Shown here piece by piece: positions 11,398 to 22,411 of a stretch of DNA of 64,000 bases (its first letter is position 1; every line of letters begins with the position of its first letter). The position numbers and the translations under genes were made by a program. The stretch spans positions 13,020,001-13,084,000 of the forward strand of contig JBHGNT010000015.1 of NCBI GenBank assembly GCA_043228905.1. The letters are read 5' to 3'. Origin of the DNA: Azolla caroliniana. Lineage: Eukaryota; Polypodiophyta. The notes beneath the pieces are model-generated. The model was not told the origin of the DNA. It was given only the letters and a program-made list of their open reading frames with translations, and did no database searches.

Positions 11398-12447
11398 TCC
11401 ACTTGTAGAATCTTCTTGAAACCCTCCTAATACACCCTCTCTACAAATATTGGCTGCACTAGTATCACATGTTCCACAATTTGATTAGAATTTGCAAATA
11501 TAAAAATACATGATAGGTCTACGAGTGGAGATCATTAGAAATCATGCAAGTTTGGACGTGTTGATAAGTTAATGTAGGCATAATAAAGTTAAACAATGAC
11601 TCAATATGTCACTAATGCGCGACAAGGGAAACACTAAGTTAAAGACTTATATTAATTTGGTAAGTTTACAAAAATATGAGGTATACTTGTATCCATACTA
11701 ATAAAATGAGTTATAATTTATACTTTGACCCATACGTGCATGTATATAATTGTGGACAATGTAGGATAGTGCACTTTAGGATAATGTGATTGGAATAACT
11801 AACTTATCAAAGTATTGAATACTTGTATTTAAAGTTGATCTAATCTATTCCTTAGTTTGTTCGTATGGGATCAAACCATATGTATATAATTGTGGACAAT
11901 GTAAGACAGTGAACTTTAGGATAATGTGGTGTAAATAACAAACCTATTAAGGCTTTCATGCCTGTATTTAAAATTGATCTACTCTATTGCTTAGGTGATT
12001 CACACAGGATCAAACTCCGAACGATAACGCAAGTGGAACTACAAGCATATAAAAACATGCGGATAACGCTAGTGGAACCATTATCAACACACTACACAAT
12101 CTAAGCAACAATGGAATAGAAACATAATAGTTTTAACAATAGAAGACAAAGATCCATAATAACAACATGGACAGTCATGGCAACAATTGTACGAACATGT
12201 TATGTTAAGGTTAGCTTGGACCAAAATCAGCCTCAATTTAAACTAATTCATGTTTCTCCATAAATTTGGTAGTCAGCTATGCACGCGGTGAAACCAATGC
12301 CATAATTCTACTAACCAAATATATAAAAATAAAATTGAAACATATAGAAGATTATAAAGAATAGAATCCACCAAGTAAAACCCAAAATTTGTATTAATAA
12401 TGTAAAATCCAAACAAATCGTCAGTGTCATTTTCTTCATAGAGTCTA
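11398..12447. other. Left subterminal region with a 139-bp tandem duplication
   Basis: AT-rich and without a recognisable gene. TGTATATAATTGTGGACAAT occurs at about 11742 and again about 139 bp later, and the similarity extends over most of both units (roughly 11740-12010). Subterminal repeats of this kind are common transposase-binding sites, but no function is shown here. Confidence 0.75.
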
Positions 12448-15400
12448 TTACATAGCAATCAATTCATCAATGCCATTTTCTTCATCATCTTGTGTAGAAA
12501 TCTCTTCGGCTATATGTGCATTGGCTTCCCCTGTTAGCCGAGCCAACGAAATATCTTCTATAAGCTCATCATCAAGCTCTATTAGCTCCCCCGGTTCCCC
12601 GGCTAACGGAGGAATAGGCTCTTGCGAAGCAGGTTGAAACCTTTCTGTATCAACGAGGTTCTTTGCACCAACCTCCTCATCCTGGTCTGGGCACTGCCAC
12701 AAAGCCTTAATCCTCATATTTATAAATATAACCTGCTCCTCGTCCTTCTCCAATGCAACTGTGTTTCTAAAGAGCTTCAATGCAAATGTAGACGTTGTTC
12801 CTGTGAAGAAAGTAATAAGAAGAATTAGTTGTCAAACAAAAAAGATTCGGTATTGGTTATCTCAAGATCGTTACCCTAGTTCGAGGAATACCTGTGCCAA
12901 AAAAGAGATCTAATATCTAGTCTCCTTCGATAGAAAACATCTCGATCAAGCGCATCATAAGTCGCTGAGGTTTTTGGTATGGGTTGACAAGTCCCCATTC
13001 TGTCGTCGTGGTGACATGTCGCAATTTCAAGGTCACTGCTGGATATACCAACAGATTTGAACCTCCCACTTCATTAGAATGCTCCTTGATTCTTTGTTTC
13101 TTAATTTAATCGAAGTAGCCAACCGTGATGTATTCAATGGCATTAATGAACTGAAAGGTTGGCCGTCTATTTACATTGGTTTTTATCCTATAAAACATAA
13201 TACATCGAGTTAAGAATAGATTGAACAACCTTAAGAAATGCAATATAATGAATGAGACCTATAAATAATCCTTACCATGCAAGGTTCTCGATGCCATGGA
13301 AACGAGATCTCAAAGCTTGAACTACCGAGTACCCTTGGTCCATACTATGAAAGACAACTATTCGCCACAAGGATGCAGTCGTTAGCTCAACAAAATCCTT
13401 GACCATCCTCTCCAACTATTTAAACCTAAACGGTTCATCATCGTATGATGACCCAACCATTCGAAATCCATAAGGAATATCCGCAATCATTAGCGTATAT
13501 TCCTTCTTTGGCACTTTTTGGATCAAGTCAATGACATCGCCGCAAACCACATTGTAGTAAAGATCTCTCATATAATATCTTTTTTGTGGCTAAATTTTTT
13601 AAAGAAGCCATCTTCCTCTATTTCATACGCCTTGACTAAGCGACGATCCTTTTCTTTTCTGGCTCGCTTGAGATGTGCAAGGAAGGATGTAGGGAAATCG
13701 TGTATATCCTTAACTTCTCCTTGTTTCTTGGCTCGATACGGTTTCTAATAGAAGCAATAGGACATCAGGTATTATTATACAAGCTCTACATATGATGAAA
13801 GGGTAATGAAAAACCATCAATACTAACCCAATCCTTGAATGCAATAAAATACTCTGATAACGCCTTATATGAAGACGTTAGAGGATAATCCTCGGTCACT
13901 TGTTCCCAAGTTATACATCCAAGTTGTTTCATCATAACTTCTTGGATCTTCATGTACACCTTATGACTGTAATATTAGAAATCAAGATTAGAACTTTGAA
14001 TTACACCATATAGACTTGAATATTAGTATTTGAAAGACTTACTTATTGAACTCAGTGACCATTTCTTCAAGGCTTAAATCTTTCGCCACAACCCTTGACA
14101 AAACAGACACAAGAAGTTGGTCGTCCTTAATACCCTGCATCGCTCTCCACAGAGATAGCTTCATGTCGTTTGCCTCTTCTTCAATTGTCAAGTCAATTTT
14201 CTTGGCGGCTTGTGACTTGAACTCTAGTTGAGGGTCAACCTTACATTTCTTTTGTGGTTGACACTTTACCTCCTTATTCTCCCACATTGAGAAGATTTGA
14301 TCTTGTAGGTCCCATACTTCTCCATCTCTAAACGCCAATTGAAACCAAGACTCATATTCTCGAAGACCATCGGACTTAACATTATCATCTACAACAATGC
14401 CGACTTCATGCAGACATTGACGTCGTACACCTGGATGTAGCTTCACACCAAACTTTTGTTTCACGTCCAGATACTCGTGGTGGAAGAACCTTATATGCTC
14501 AATCGACGACATTTTCTGCCTATAGTCATTATCATTATTGTGGTCCCATGCCAACAGCTTTGCCTCTTCAGTTGTGAGCCCCACGTAAATTTTGCACTCG
14601 GCATACTTGAAGAAGAAAGTCGTTGGATGTTCTCTCACAAGTTGCCGATGTGCCTCCACTGAATGCGATCCACCAATGACAAAGTAATTATATTGATCAT
14701 GCTTTCTTATATCAAAATCTTCAATGGTTTCACATTCTTCAGGATCCACCATGACAATAAAAGGCACAAAAGTGGTATGAGGATTAATTTTCATTTTTTT
14801 CTTGAGATTTTGAACATACAAGTGGCTCTCTAATCTCAAGTGGTCTTCGTCCTGTTTTTTCGTCAATAGGGGGCCGATGGATGTGTGTTATAGGAAAATT
14901 AAACACTTGCCCTTTCCTGACCAGTTTATGTTGCATTAACTCTCTCCTTATCTTATTCTGCTCGGATGACAATACACCTGATGCCAGCTTAGCTCCTGGC
15001 GTCCCCTTAGTGTCCTCGTCTTCGTTTTCACTTGATGAATCGGAGTCCGACATTTTGGTGGTCTTGATTGTACTTTAGATGCCCTTTTTGTGGCGTTCAC
15101 GAGGGAGGGCAATGCCTCCCTTAGAGTTACATGGCCTTGTATATAAGGCCTCAAGGTAACAATAAGGTTTTGTGAGCTTTCAAGATATTTTTTAAATGCT
15201 TATGGGCCACAAGATTCCTTTACTAGAAGATCTTCTGAAAGGAACACTTTACGTGCCCCGTTAGAGCACTCTATCATTACTTACAAGTATGTTGGCCGAA
15301 TCTGCATCTTCGTAGTCAAATCGTAGAATACGGCCATACATAAATGGGGTTTCATTTTCAAGCTGCCCCTCGTCCTTCTTCTTTGTTGTATACAATACGA

Positions 15401-16973
15401 CTTTTTTGTTGGAGTCGATATTGCATACACCATTCCTTGTCCGTTAGATCACGGCCAGGAAGGTCTTCACCTCCAGTAGCTGCTACTAGTTTCTTTTGGC
15501 TAACCTCAATGTGTGGTTGAGATTTTGTCTCCTTGTTGAAGAGAAGCTTTTTTCCTCTCTTCATGGACTTAGGAGCTACTAGGGTCTGTGTTTCAATTGG
15601 AGAACCCTGCATGCAGAGCTTTATCTTCTTCATAGGTCGGTCCGAAAAGTTCTCAAACGGCCTATTTAAGAAAGGACATGCGAAAACATAAGTTAGGTGG
15701 TCACGTAGATTAAGGTTGTATATTAAAATACAAATAATTAGATGAAAAAATAAACTAGGAGGCGATTTGTGGTGAACTATAAATATAAATCATGCATTGA
15801 GTGTACATGGTAGTCCTATATTCAGAAATCTATTCTAGTAAGGGCTATTCAACTTAGAAAATATATATCGTAATAAGTATACAAGGATATATATTGTCTT
15901 GAAGGGCAAGTATGACTTATATTGATTCCATATCCATATTGTAGAGAATTTGCATATGATAGACTTGAATTTGGTATCGTAAAGGTAATTTGTGGGTTAT
16001 TTTCTACTAATTTAAGCTATAGTAGGTCATAAAACCTCTATAATTAAGGCCCCTATTTTTTACAAATTAAGGCAAATCTCCATAAAAAAATTCTGATTTT
16101 GACAGAAAGTTTGATAACTTTTCTCACAATACTAAATTGTTGCCCCAAAAACACAATATTCCTCTTTCAAGTTCTTGTTTTATACAGGAACTCGATATGC
16201 CGTATCGTGTTCCTGTATATAGTTCGTGTCTGTACATGAAATCGATGCAGGGTATCGAGTTCGTGTATCAAACACATATTGTGTATCGAGTTCCTGTATA
16301 AAAAAGAGTTACATAACACTGGAACTCGATACGGCGTATCGAGTTCCTGTTTAAAACACAAATATTATACAGGAACTCGATACACCATATCGAGTTCCTG
16401 TTTAAAAAGCAAAGAAAATAGAGGAACTTGATACGGCGTATCGAGTTCATGTATATAGTTCGTGTCTGTACATGAAATCGATGTAGGGTATCGAGTTCGT
16501 GTATCAAACACATACTGTGTATCGAGTTCTTGTATAAAAAAGAGTTACATAACACTGGAACTCGATACGGCGTATCGAGTTCCTGTTTAAAACACAAATA
16601 TTATACAGGAACTCGATACACCATATCGAGTTCCTGTTTAAAAAGCAAAGAAAATAGAGGAACTTGATACGACGTATCGAGTTCATGTTTAAAACCTAAA
16701 CTTTAAACAGGAACTCGATACGCCGTATCGAGTTCCTGTTTAAAAAGCAAAGAAAATAGAGGATCTCGATACCGCGTATCGAGTTCCTGTTTAAAACCTA
16801 AACTTTAAACAGGAACTCGATACGCCGTATCAAGTTCTTGTATAAAGTTTGTATTTTATACAGGAACTCGATACGGTGTATCGAGTTCTTGAGTGCTAAA
16901 ACATATTTACAAAAATGTCCATAGTGTCAGAGGCCTACCTGGAGTCCTGGCGCTCGATTTTCTTTGAAGACAT
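12448..16973 (-). pseudogene. ParB-like domain + beta-class DNA methyltransferase, six exons (lesioned)
   Basis: Exons by GT-AG sites with matching phases: 16973-16939, 15661-14043, 13966-13828, 13744-13276, 13187-12892, 12800-12448 (about 970 codons). Exon 1 begins MSSKKIERQDS. The ParB/Srx-like domain is in exon 2: VIGGSHSVEAHRQL near 14680-14630, then YVGLTTEEAKLLAWDHNND. Exon 4 holds VVCGDVIDLI and MTase motif IV DIPYG (13481-13467). Exon 5 holds motif X (NPYQKPQRL) and motif I DLFFGTG. Exon 6 completes it with TTSTFALKL and motif II-like ALEKDEE. The order IV-X-I defines the beta class (N6-adenine or N4-cytosine). Bacteria and phages have ParB-methyltransferase fusions. Lesions: 2-nt loss near 15418, TAA at 15202-15200 and a short A6 run at 13585-13580 (both shared with copy B), losses near 15055 and 14820, and stops at 13418, 13108 and 12919. 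Target base unknown. Confidence 0.85.
16185..16891. repeat. Tandem palindrome array in intron 1 (copy A)
   Basis: About 13 palindromes plus 2 half sites. Each has arms CAGGAACTCGATAC and GTATCGAGTTCCTG around a 3-bp centre. Spacing is 51 bp in the regular right part. Linkers alternate between AAAAGCAAAGAAAA-like and AAACCTAAACTTTA-like text. A higher-order 236-bp duplication is visible (GTATATAGTTCGTG at 16215 and 16451). The array ends 47 bp from the intron 1 donor site. It is not a CRISPR array: spacers are themselves repeated and no cas genes are possible here. Confidence 0.95.
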
Positions 16974-17088
16974 GGTTGATCTTGTTGAAGTGTAGGCGGA
17001 GATCACGCTTTCGTGCTTCGTGCTCTGTGTGCTCTGTTTGCTCTATGTTCTCTTGTGCTTTGTGTGATTGAAATATGACGAGGTCTTC

Positions 17089-17098
17089 CTATTTATAG
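17089..17098 (-). promoter_or_regulatory. TATA box of the ParB-methyltransferase gene
   Basis: CTATAAATAG on the minus strand, 116 bp upstream of the proposed ATG at 16973. The same motif and spacing occur in copy B (59458-59467). The motif is nearly palindromic, so direction is inferred from the gene. Confidence 0.6.
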
Positions 17099-17271
17099 GG
17101 ATTGACTAGAGTGGTTAATGTAACCATAGTCACCTTAACCAGGGTTGGCAAGCTTGAGGTTAGTTAGTTAGTAACCAGAGTCACTTTAACCAGAGTTACT
17201 TATGATTGCATCAATGATTACAAAGTCAAACTAACATATTGAGGATTATTTTATAGTCAAAATAACATACA

Positions 17272-17529
17272 GTGAAATGCTCAAGATGTGAAATGCTCTC
17301 AAGAATAGCCTCCTTTTCATTATGTCTCAAGTTACATTTTATAGACTCTCTCTTAGCGTGGAGGGTGTTCTCCCGCTCCAATTATCTCTACTAATTATGG
17401 GGCTTGGTGGGGGCCTAGTTTGGGTGTGGTGCATGAGGCTTGGTAGGGGCCTAATTTGGGTGTGGTCTATGTGTGGTGCATGGGGCTTGGTAGGGGCCTA
17501 ATCTAGGTGTGGTCCATGTGACCACCACA
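17272..17529 (-). repeat. 3' LTR of the gypsy derivative
   Basis: 258 bp, ending GTGACCACCACA. The first T of the expected TGTGAAATGC terminus is missing. Confidence 0.9.
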
Positions 17530-17559
17530 ATTCCCCCTTGTAAAAAAAAAAAAAAAAAG

Positions 17560-18792
17560 TTACTGTGCAGTCGAAGCGCGACGAGGCGTGGACGACGGTT
17601 CCAGACGGGAGGATGACACGGGCGTGGGCGTAGGCATGAGTGTGGGCGGGGGCGGTGGTAGTTGATGGAAGGGCTTCATGCGAGACTGGTGAGCAAAGGT
17701 AGAGTGGTTGTTGGAGGCGCGGCGGAGCAGGTATGTAGTGTCGCGTATCTGCTTTTGAACTTCGAAGGGACCGATCCATCGGTGCATGAGCGATTCGCTG
17801 AGACCGCGACGACGGATGGGGAAGTAGACGAGGACTTTGTCACCGACGTGGTATTGATGGTCGACACGGCCTATATCGTGTTGTCGTTTTTGGCGTAGTT
17901 GTGCCTGGTGCAGGTTGCTCGTGATGGCTTTGCGGAGGAGGGGCTGGAGTTGTTGTAGGTGGGACCACCAAGACACTGCGTCAGCGTGGAGTCGTGTGGT
18001 TGGTTGCGGGACTGCCACTTCTGGGGGTAAGCGCGGGTCCCTTCCGTAAAGGGCCCGAAATGGGCTAATGCGGGTAGAGGCTTGCACAGTTGTGTTGTAG
18101 GCATGCGTAACGAAGGGCAAGATTCGGTCCCAGGTTGAGTGCAGCGGATCGATGTAGGCTGAGATTTGTTGTTTTAAGGTTCGATTGAGGCGCTCCGTCA
18201 ACCCATTCGTTTGCGGATGGTAGGGTGACGTGAATAACTGTTGGATTCCTAGTTGTGTTGAAACGAGGCGTAGGAGCTCACCGTTGAACTGGGTGATGGG
18301 TTCGCGTGGTTGTTGGGTAATTGACTCAAGTTGTTGTAGGGCCGTCTGGCGGGAGTCTTGATGAGCAAAATTCCGAATCATGGCTGCCCGTAACAGATCC
18401 CAGTCGTTGCGTGTCTCTTCGGGTTGTTGTACAAGCCATGTTGCCGTGATATTCTCGAGGAGTGTCTTCATCTCCATTGCCTTCCGAGGGTGTGGCCACT
18501 GGTGGTAACTGGCCACCATTTCGAAATGATCCAACCAAGAGAGGACGTCTTCCGATGGTAGGCCGGAGAACGGTTTTGGGCGAACTCGAGAGTCCGGGAG
18601 ATTTTGTTGTGGCTCGGATCGTGCTGAAAGAAAGGACAACATGGCTTGGTTAGTATGGTTAACTTGTAAAATGATGTTGGACAGAGCTTGAACCAGTTGG
18701 TCGATTGGCGATGTGGGCTGGTGTCCTTGATTGTGTTGTAGGAATTCCGGATTCATCGAGTTTGCGTTGCCGTCGTTGTTATCGTGTTGCAT
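17560..18792 (-). CDS. In-frame Gag-integrase(C-terminal) fusion protein, 410 aa
   Basis: Single open frame. Residues 1 to about 195 are the Gag of this gypsy family (MQHDNNDGNANSMNPEF, then PKPFSGLPSEDVLSWLDHFE and QPREPITQF). Directly after PREPITQF the protein continues as integrase: SPYHPQTNGLTERLNRTLKQQ (integrase glutamate region), then FRALYGRDPRLPPEV and the C-terminal GDKVLVYFPIRRRGLSE segment. The region lost from the progenitor is the Gag zinc knuckle, protease, reverse transcriptase, RNase H and the first two integrase catalytic aspartates. The frame is preserved across the deletion junction. It cannot be catalytically active, but a Gag-like particle or DNA-binding protein is conceivable. 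Chance preservation in a young copy is the simpler explanation. Confidence 0.85.
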   Translation of the reverse strand: MQHDNNDGNANSMNPEFLQHNQGHQPTSPIDQLVQALSNIILQVNHTNQAMLSFLSARSEPQQNLPDSRVRPKPFSGLPSEDVLSWLDHFEMVASYHQWPHPRKAMEMKTLLENITATWLVQQPEETRNDWDLLRAAMIRNFAHQDSRQTALQQLESITQQPREPITQFNGELLRLVSTQLGIQQLFTSPYHPQTNGLTERLNRTLKQQISAYIDPLHSTWDRILPFVTHAYNTTVQASTRISPFRALYGRDPRLPPEVAVPQPTTRLHADAVSWWSHLQQLQPLLRKAITSNLHQAQLRQKRQHDIGRVDHQYHVGDKVLVYFPIRRRGLSESLMHRWIGPFEVQKQIRDTTYLLRRASNNHSTFAHQSRMKPFHQLPPPPPTLMPTPTPVSSSRLEPSSTPRRASTAQ

Positions 18793-18852
18793 CGTGGCGG
18801 GCGTTGTTGGGGTCGTGAGTTGGGGTGGCTTGGCCCGTCATCTCCACCAAGA

Positions 18853-19109
18853 TGTGAAATGCTCAAGATGTGAAATGCTCTCAAGAATAGCCTCCTTTTC
18901 ATTATGTCTCAAGTTACATTTTATAGACTCTCTTAGCGTGGAGGGTGTTCTCCCGCTCCAATTAGCTCTACTAATTATGGGGCTTGGTGGGGGCCTAGTT
19001 TGGGTGTGGTGCATGAGGCTTGGTAGGGGCCTAATTTGGGTGTGGTCTATGTGTGGTGCATGGGGCTTGGTAGGGGCCTAATCTAGGTGTGGTCCATGTG
19101 ACCACCACA
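18853..19109 (-). repeat. 5' LTR of the gypsy derivative
   Basis: 257 bp, starting TGTGAAATGCTCAAGATG on the plus strand. The adjoining minus-strand text TCTTGGTGGAG is the likely primer binding site; the tRNA was not identified. Confidence 0.9.
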
Positions 19110-19114
19110 ATACA

Positions 19115-19623
19115 ATGACTTTGAAGGTCATGAAGGAAACAATGATACAGGTTCATGAATGAACCAATGATTGATTATTGAAAGCACCATTTTTATGACT
19201 CTTAATTGCTTTGTATTAAAGATGTGGGCATGAATGAACCAATGATTGAAAAGTCTTATATTTAAAATGGTGGGCATTAATGACCCAATGACTGAAAAGT
19301 TTTATATTAAATATGGGTGCCATTAATTAACTAATGATTTTAACTTTAATCCAACATATATATGGCTTGGTAATGATTGTAATTATATTATACTTGATTT
19401 AACTTCATATAGACTAGTTTAAGTAATTATTAATATGTTAAATACAATTACTATATTAAAAATAATATTTTTTATGTATTATATTAATATAATATTAAAT
19501 AATATAGACATTATATTGAGGGAGCTTCTGTTAAGAGAGGAGTATATGTTTAGAGAGGAGCTTATTAGTTTTTTTCCTTAGCCTAAGCACATAACTTAAA
19601 GAGCTCTGTCTAGACCTTAAGCC
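19115..19623. other. AT-rich region upstream of the transposase gene
   Basis: Contains three or four degenerate direct repeats of the form CATGAATGAACCAATGATTGA, about 55-60 bp apart (19150-19340), followed by very AT-rich text. The same arrangement precedes the gene in copy B (59641-60103). It is the likely promoter region; no certain TATA box can be singled out in such AT-rich sequence. Confidence 0.6.
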
Positions 19624-22411
19624 ATGAGTGAAGATTCACCGTTCTCGATTGAAGAATATTGTTTGTCATCAGACTCTTCGTTTTCTACCGAAGAGTATTG
19701 TTTGTCGATAGACTCACCATTCTCTATTGAAGAATATTGTCTGTCGACATACTCACCATATTCTATCAAAGAGTATTGTCTGAGCTCATCTTCACCTACA
19801 ACGAATGTGAATAATGACACATGTGAAGAGTTCTGTATTGAAGAATACGGTATTAATAAAGATACGGAGAATGAAGGTAGTGCCAATGAAACCTCGAATA
19901 TCAGGGGCGATGGTCACAACAAAGAATTGGATAGTAACAAGGTTACACCAACTTCTATGCAGGAAGACAAATCTGGAAGCCCTATGCATATTAGAAGAAT
20001 CCCACGAAGAATTCGTCTGGCTAGATTTAACTTGGTGACATCAGATAAATAGATTGGGTTTGATGTGAAAAAAATATGTTGTGCCCGTGGTTGTATGTCT
20101 ATCATTGGAAAATCAAAGTTGGGAGAATTAAGACGATACTATTTTTCGATGACTAGGGATGACCAAGACACTTACCTTGGGTCACATATGCAATTAGTAT
20201 CTGACAAATGTACGGGGATCAAAGTATCATTCGAGTATTATATCTTCCATGCGCAAACATATATGTAGAGTTGCATTCAAATTTGTGTTATGTGTTAGTA
20301 ACATGCGGCTACATAGAGTACAACAACGTCTACTTAGCGGGGATCAGATGCTCAATTGTAAAGAGGTTCCAAGTTTGAAAGGTGCAATTGGAAGACATGC
20401 TATTGGTTGGATGAAAAGTTACTTTCAGTTAAATTGTGAAGTAATGCCCACTACAGGTAGGATGCACCTTTCTGATAATTACACACGTCGGGAAGTTTAT
20501 GATGTCTATCGATCTGATATGGTGGGCTCACATAATAAGTCAGTCACATATAGCCAATTCACAAGATTATGGAGAGCTTGGTTTTCAAATGTTATCATTC
20601 CACGTAAAGTACGCATGGGGTATTGCTCCATTTGTGCAAATCTTAAAAGCTTGGCTAAAGGTGCAAAGACATCAATGGAAAAGGATATGAGTAAGAAGTT
20701 ACTACAAGAGCATCGTGAGGCACAATCGTTAGAACGAAAGAAGGCAATGCATCATAGAGAGAAGTGTTTGAAGAGGCCCGAACAATACATGTGCTTAATG
20801 ATAGATGGCATGAATCAGAAGAAGACGTGCTTGCCGCATATGCAGAGGCTCCCCAAAGACGTCACTGATGAGTGCCTTGTTCAAATGCACTTGGTGGGAT
20901 GCTTGGCTTATAATAGGTCTATTGGACCTCACGTCTTCATTACATACCCCAATGTTCACAATGACCCTAACCTAACAGTTACAGTGATTCACCGAGTTTT
21001 GATGTCTTGGGGCCAACCTTTCCCCCCTGTTCTATACATTCAATTGGACAATACTGCTAGAGAGAACAAAAATTCAACTGTGTTTGGCTATCTAAGTATG
21101 TTGGGCAACCAAGGATTGTTTAGGAAAGTGAAAGTCAATTTTCTTTTGGTTGGCCACACACATGATCATATAGATCAGAGGTTTAGCACATTCTCCAAAC
21201 AGTTGTCTCGGCATGATGCTTTCACATTACCAAAACTATTTGATGTCATTTGTGATGCATATACACCACGCCCAAAAGTGTTACACTTGAAGGAGGTATA
21301 TGACTTTAAGAGATATATATCAGATGGGGGTGTTGGGAATGTTAAAGTGCTTGCCCAGTTAAACAATATAAGCTTCAATCACATTTTTATGATAAAAAAA
21401 AATGAAATAAGTGGTTCTACACTTTTGTATGCTAAACAATATTCATCTTCTACAACATGGGAACCTGAAGGTGGTTGCCAGTTATTACTTTGTATGCCGA
21501 GTACAATTGTCCATGGAGCTAAGCATATGCCAATTGAGAAGAAAGGACAGTTGCAGAGTGACTTGGTATCGAAACAAAAACGGTTATGGCTCCAAGCCTT
21601 AGAAGAAAAAAGAAAGCATATTGAGGCTGCCAAGAAATATGCCGCAGAACAAGACACGTCATGGTGGGACGTATTTTATAGTGATCAGAAAGGAATTATA
21701 GACAATTGTGTATTTGGTGATAATTGGAATTTGGAAACGCCATTCACATGGTCGCTGCAACATGATCATGTAAATAGAACTCCAGAGCAACCAACAAATG
21801 CGATTAATGACAGTTTGGTCCATCCACAACAAAGAGACATTTATGTGGGACCAAGGATGACCAAAGCAGCCGAAGCTAGATGGCAAGGAAATTTGCAAGA
21901 CCTCACGACAGGGATGTTGATTGCAACACCGGCTAATGAGAACTCACATGGCCACCAATTTTGGGTTGGTAAAATTCTAGAAGTGCTAATGCATGAAATA
22001 GAAAACACGATCAAATCTATAAACGTTCATTGATACAACACTAGAAGTGCAAATGCTTTTACAGGTAAGTATACATTGGAGATGATTGAATGCCCAACAA
22101 GAAAGGGAGGTAGGAAGAGGAAGCGAAACATTCGTAACACCTCGACCCTTGATATCTCTGATGTGGATATCATCGTGTACGACTTCACACTTACAAAAGC
22201 CGGACGATTAAGGAAGTCAACAATAGATATAATAAAAGAAAAATTACCAGGTCTACAAGGTGGCTCGAGTCAAAGGCAAACGAGATCTGCTACATATAAT
22301 CTAGAGTCAAACCATTTGGTTTATGACGAAGATAATGCATTGATTGGTACATCCGAGGATGATGAGGAGGAATCTTCATTGTATATTAGTTATAGTAATG
22401 ATTCTCCGTAA
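19624..22411 (+). pseudogene. DUF7869-family (DDE-like) transposase candidate, copy A
   Basis: About 929 codons in one exon, starting at MSEDSPFSIEEYCLSSDS. The N-terminus has four 13-aa repeats (SPFSIEEYCLSTD type). Then a Cys-rich segment (KKICCARGCM), ICRVAFKFVLCVSNMRLHRVQ, and a CSICANLKSL zinc-like motif. The catalytic-like core is D in CLMIDGMNQKK (20804), D in YIQLDNTARENKN (21047) and HTHDHIDQRF (about 21155), typical of DUF7869 proteins. A basic C-terminus follows (PTRKGGRKRKRN, 22088 on). I infer an RNase H-fold transposase because the gene lies within TIRs. Lesions: TAG at 20050-20052 (copy B has CAG), an extra base near 20257, and TGA at 22031-22033 where Trp is expected (shared with copy B). 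It diverges from the methyltransferase gene. Confidence 0.82.

Larger units (their letters stand above)
17272..19109 (-). mobile_element. Non-autonomous gypsy deletion derivative
   Basis: A 1,838-bp element flanked by a perfect 5-bp duplication ATACA (17267-17271 and 19110-19114). The LTRs (17272-17529 and 18853-19109) differ at only a few positions. Copy B lacks the element at the same site (near 59640), which confirms the ends. The internal region keeps only Gag and the integrase C-terminal part. The longer relative is at 28882-33491. Confidence 0.93.

Noticed and set aside
16185-16891. CRISPR-like array of regularly spaced palindromes
   Set aside because: Spacers are repeated rather than unique, the sequence lies in an intron of a eukaryotic gene, and no cas genes exist in the window.
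19624-22411. Assigning the transposon to Academ, Sola, Ginger or KDZ groups
   Set aside because: The 4-bp duplication alone is not diagnostic and the transposase motifs point to DUF7869; I could not run a profile search.
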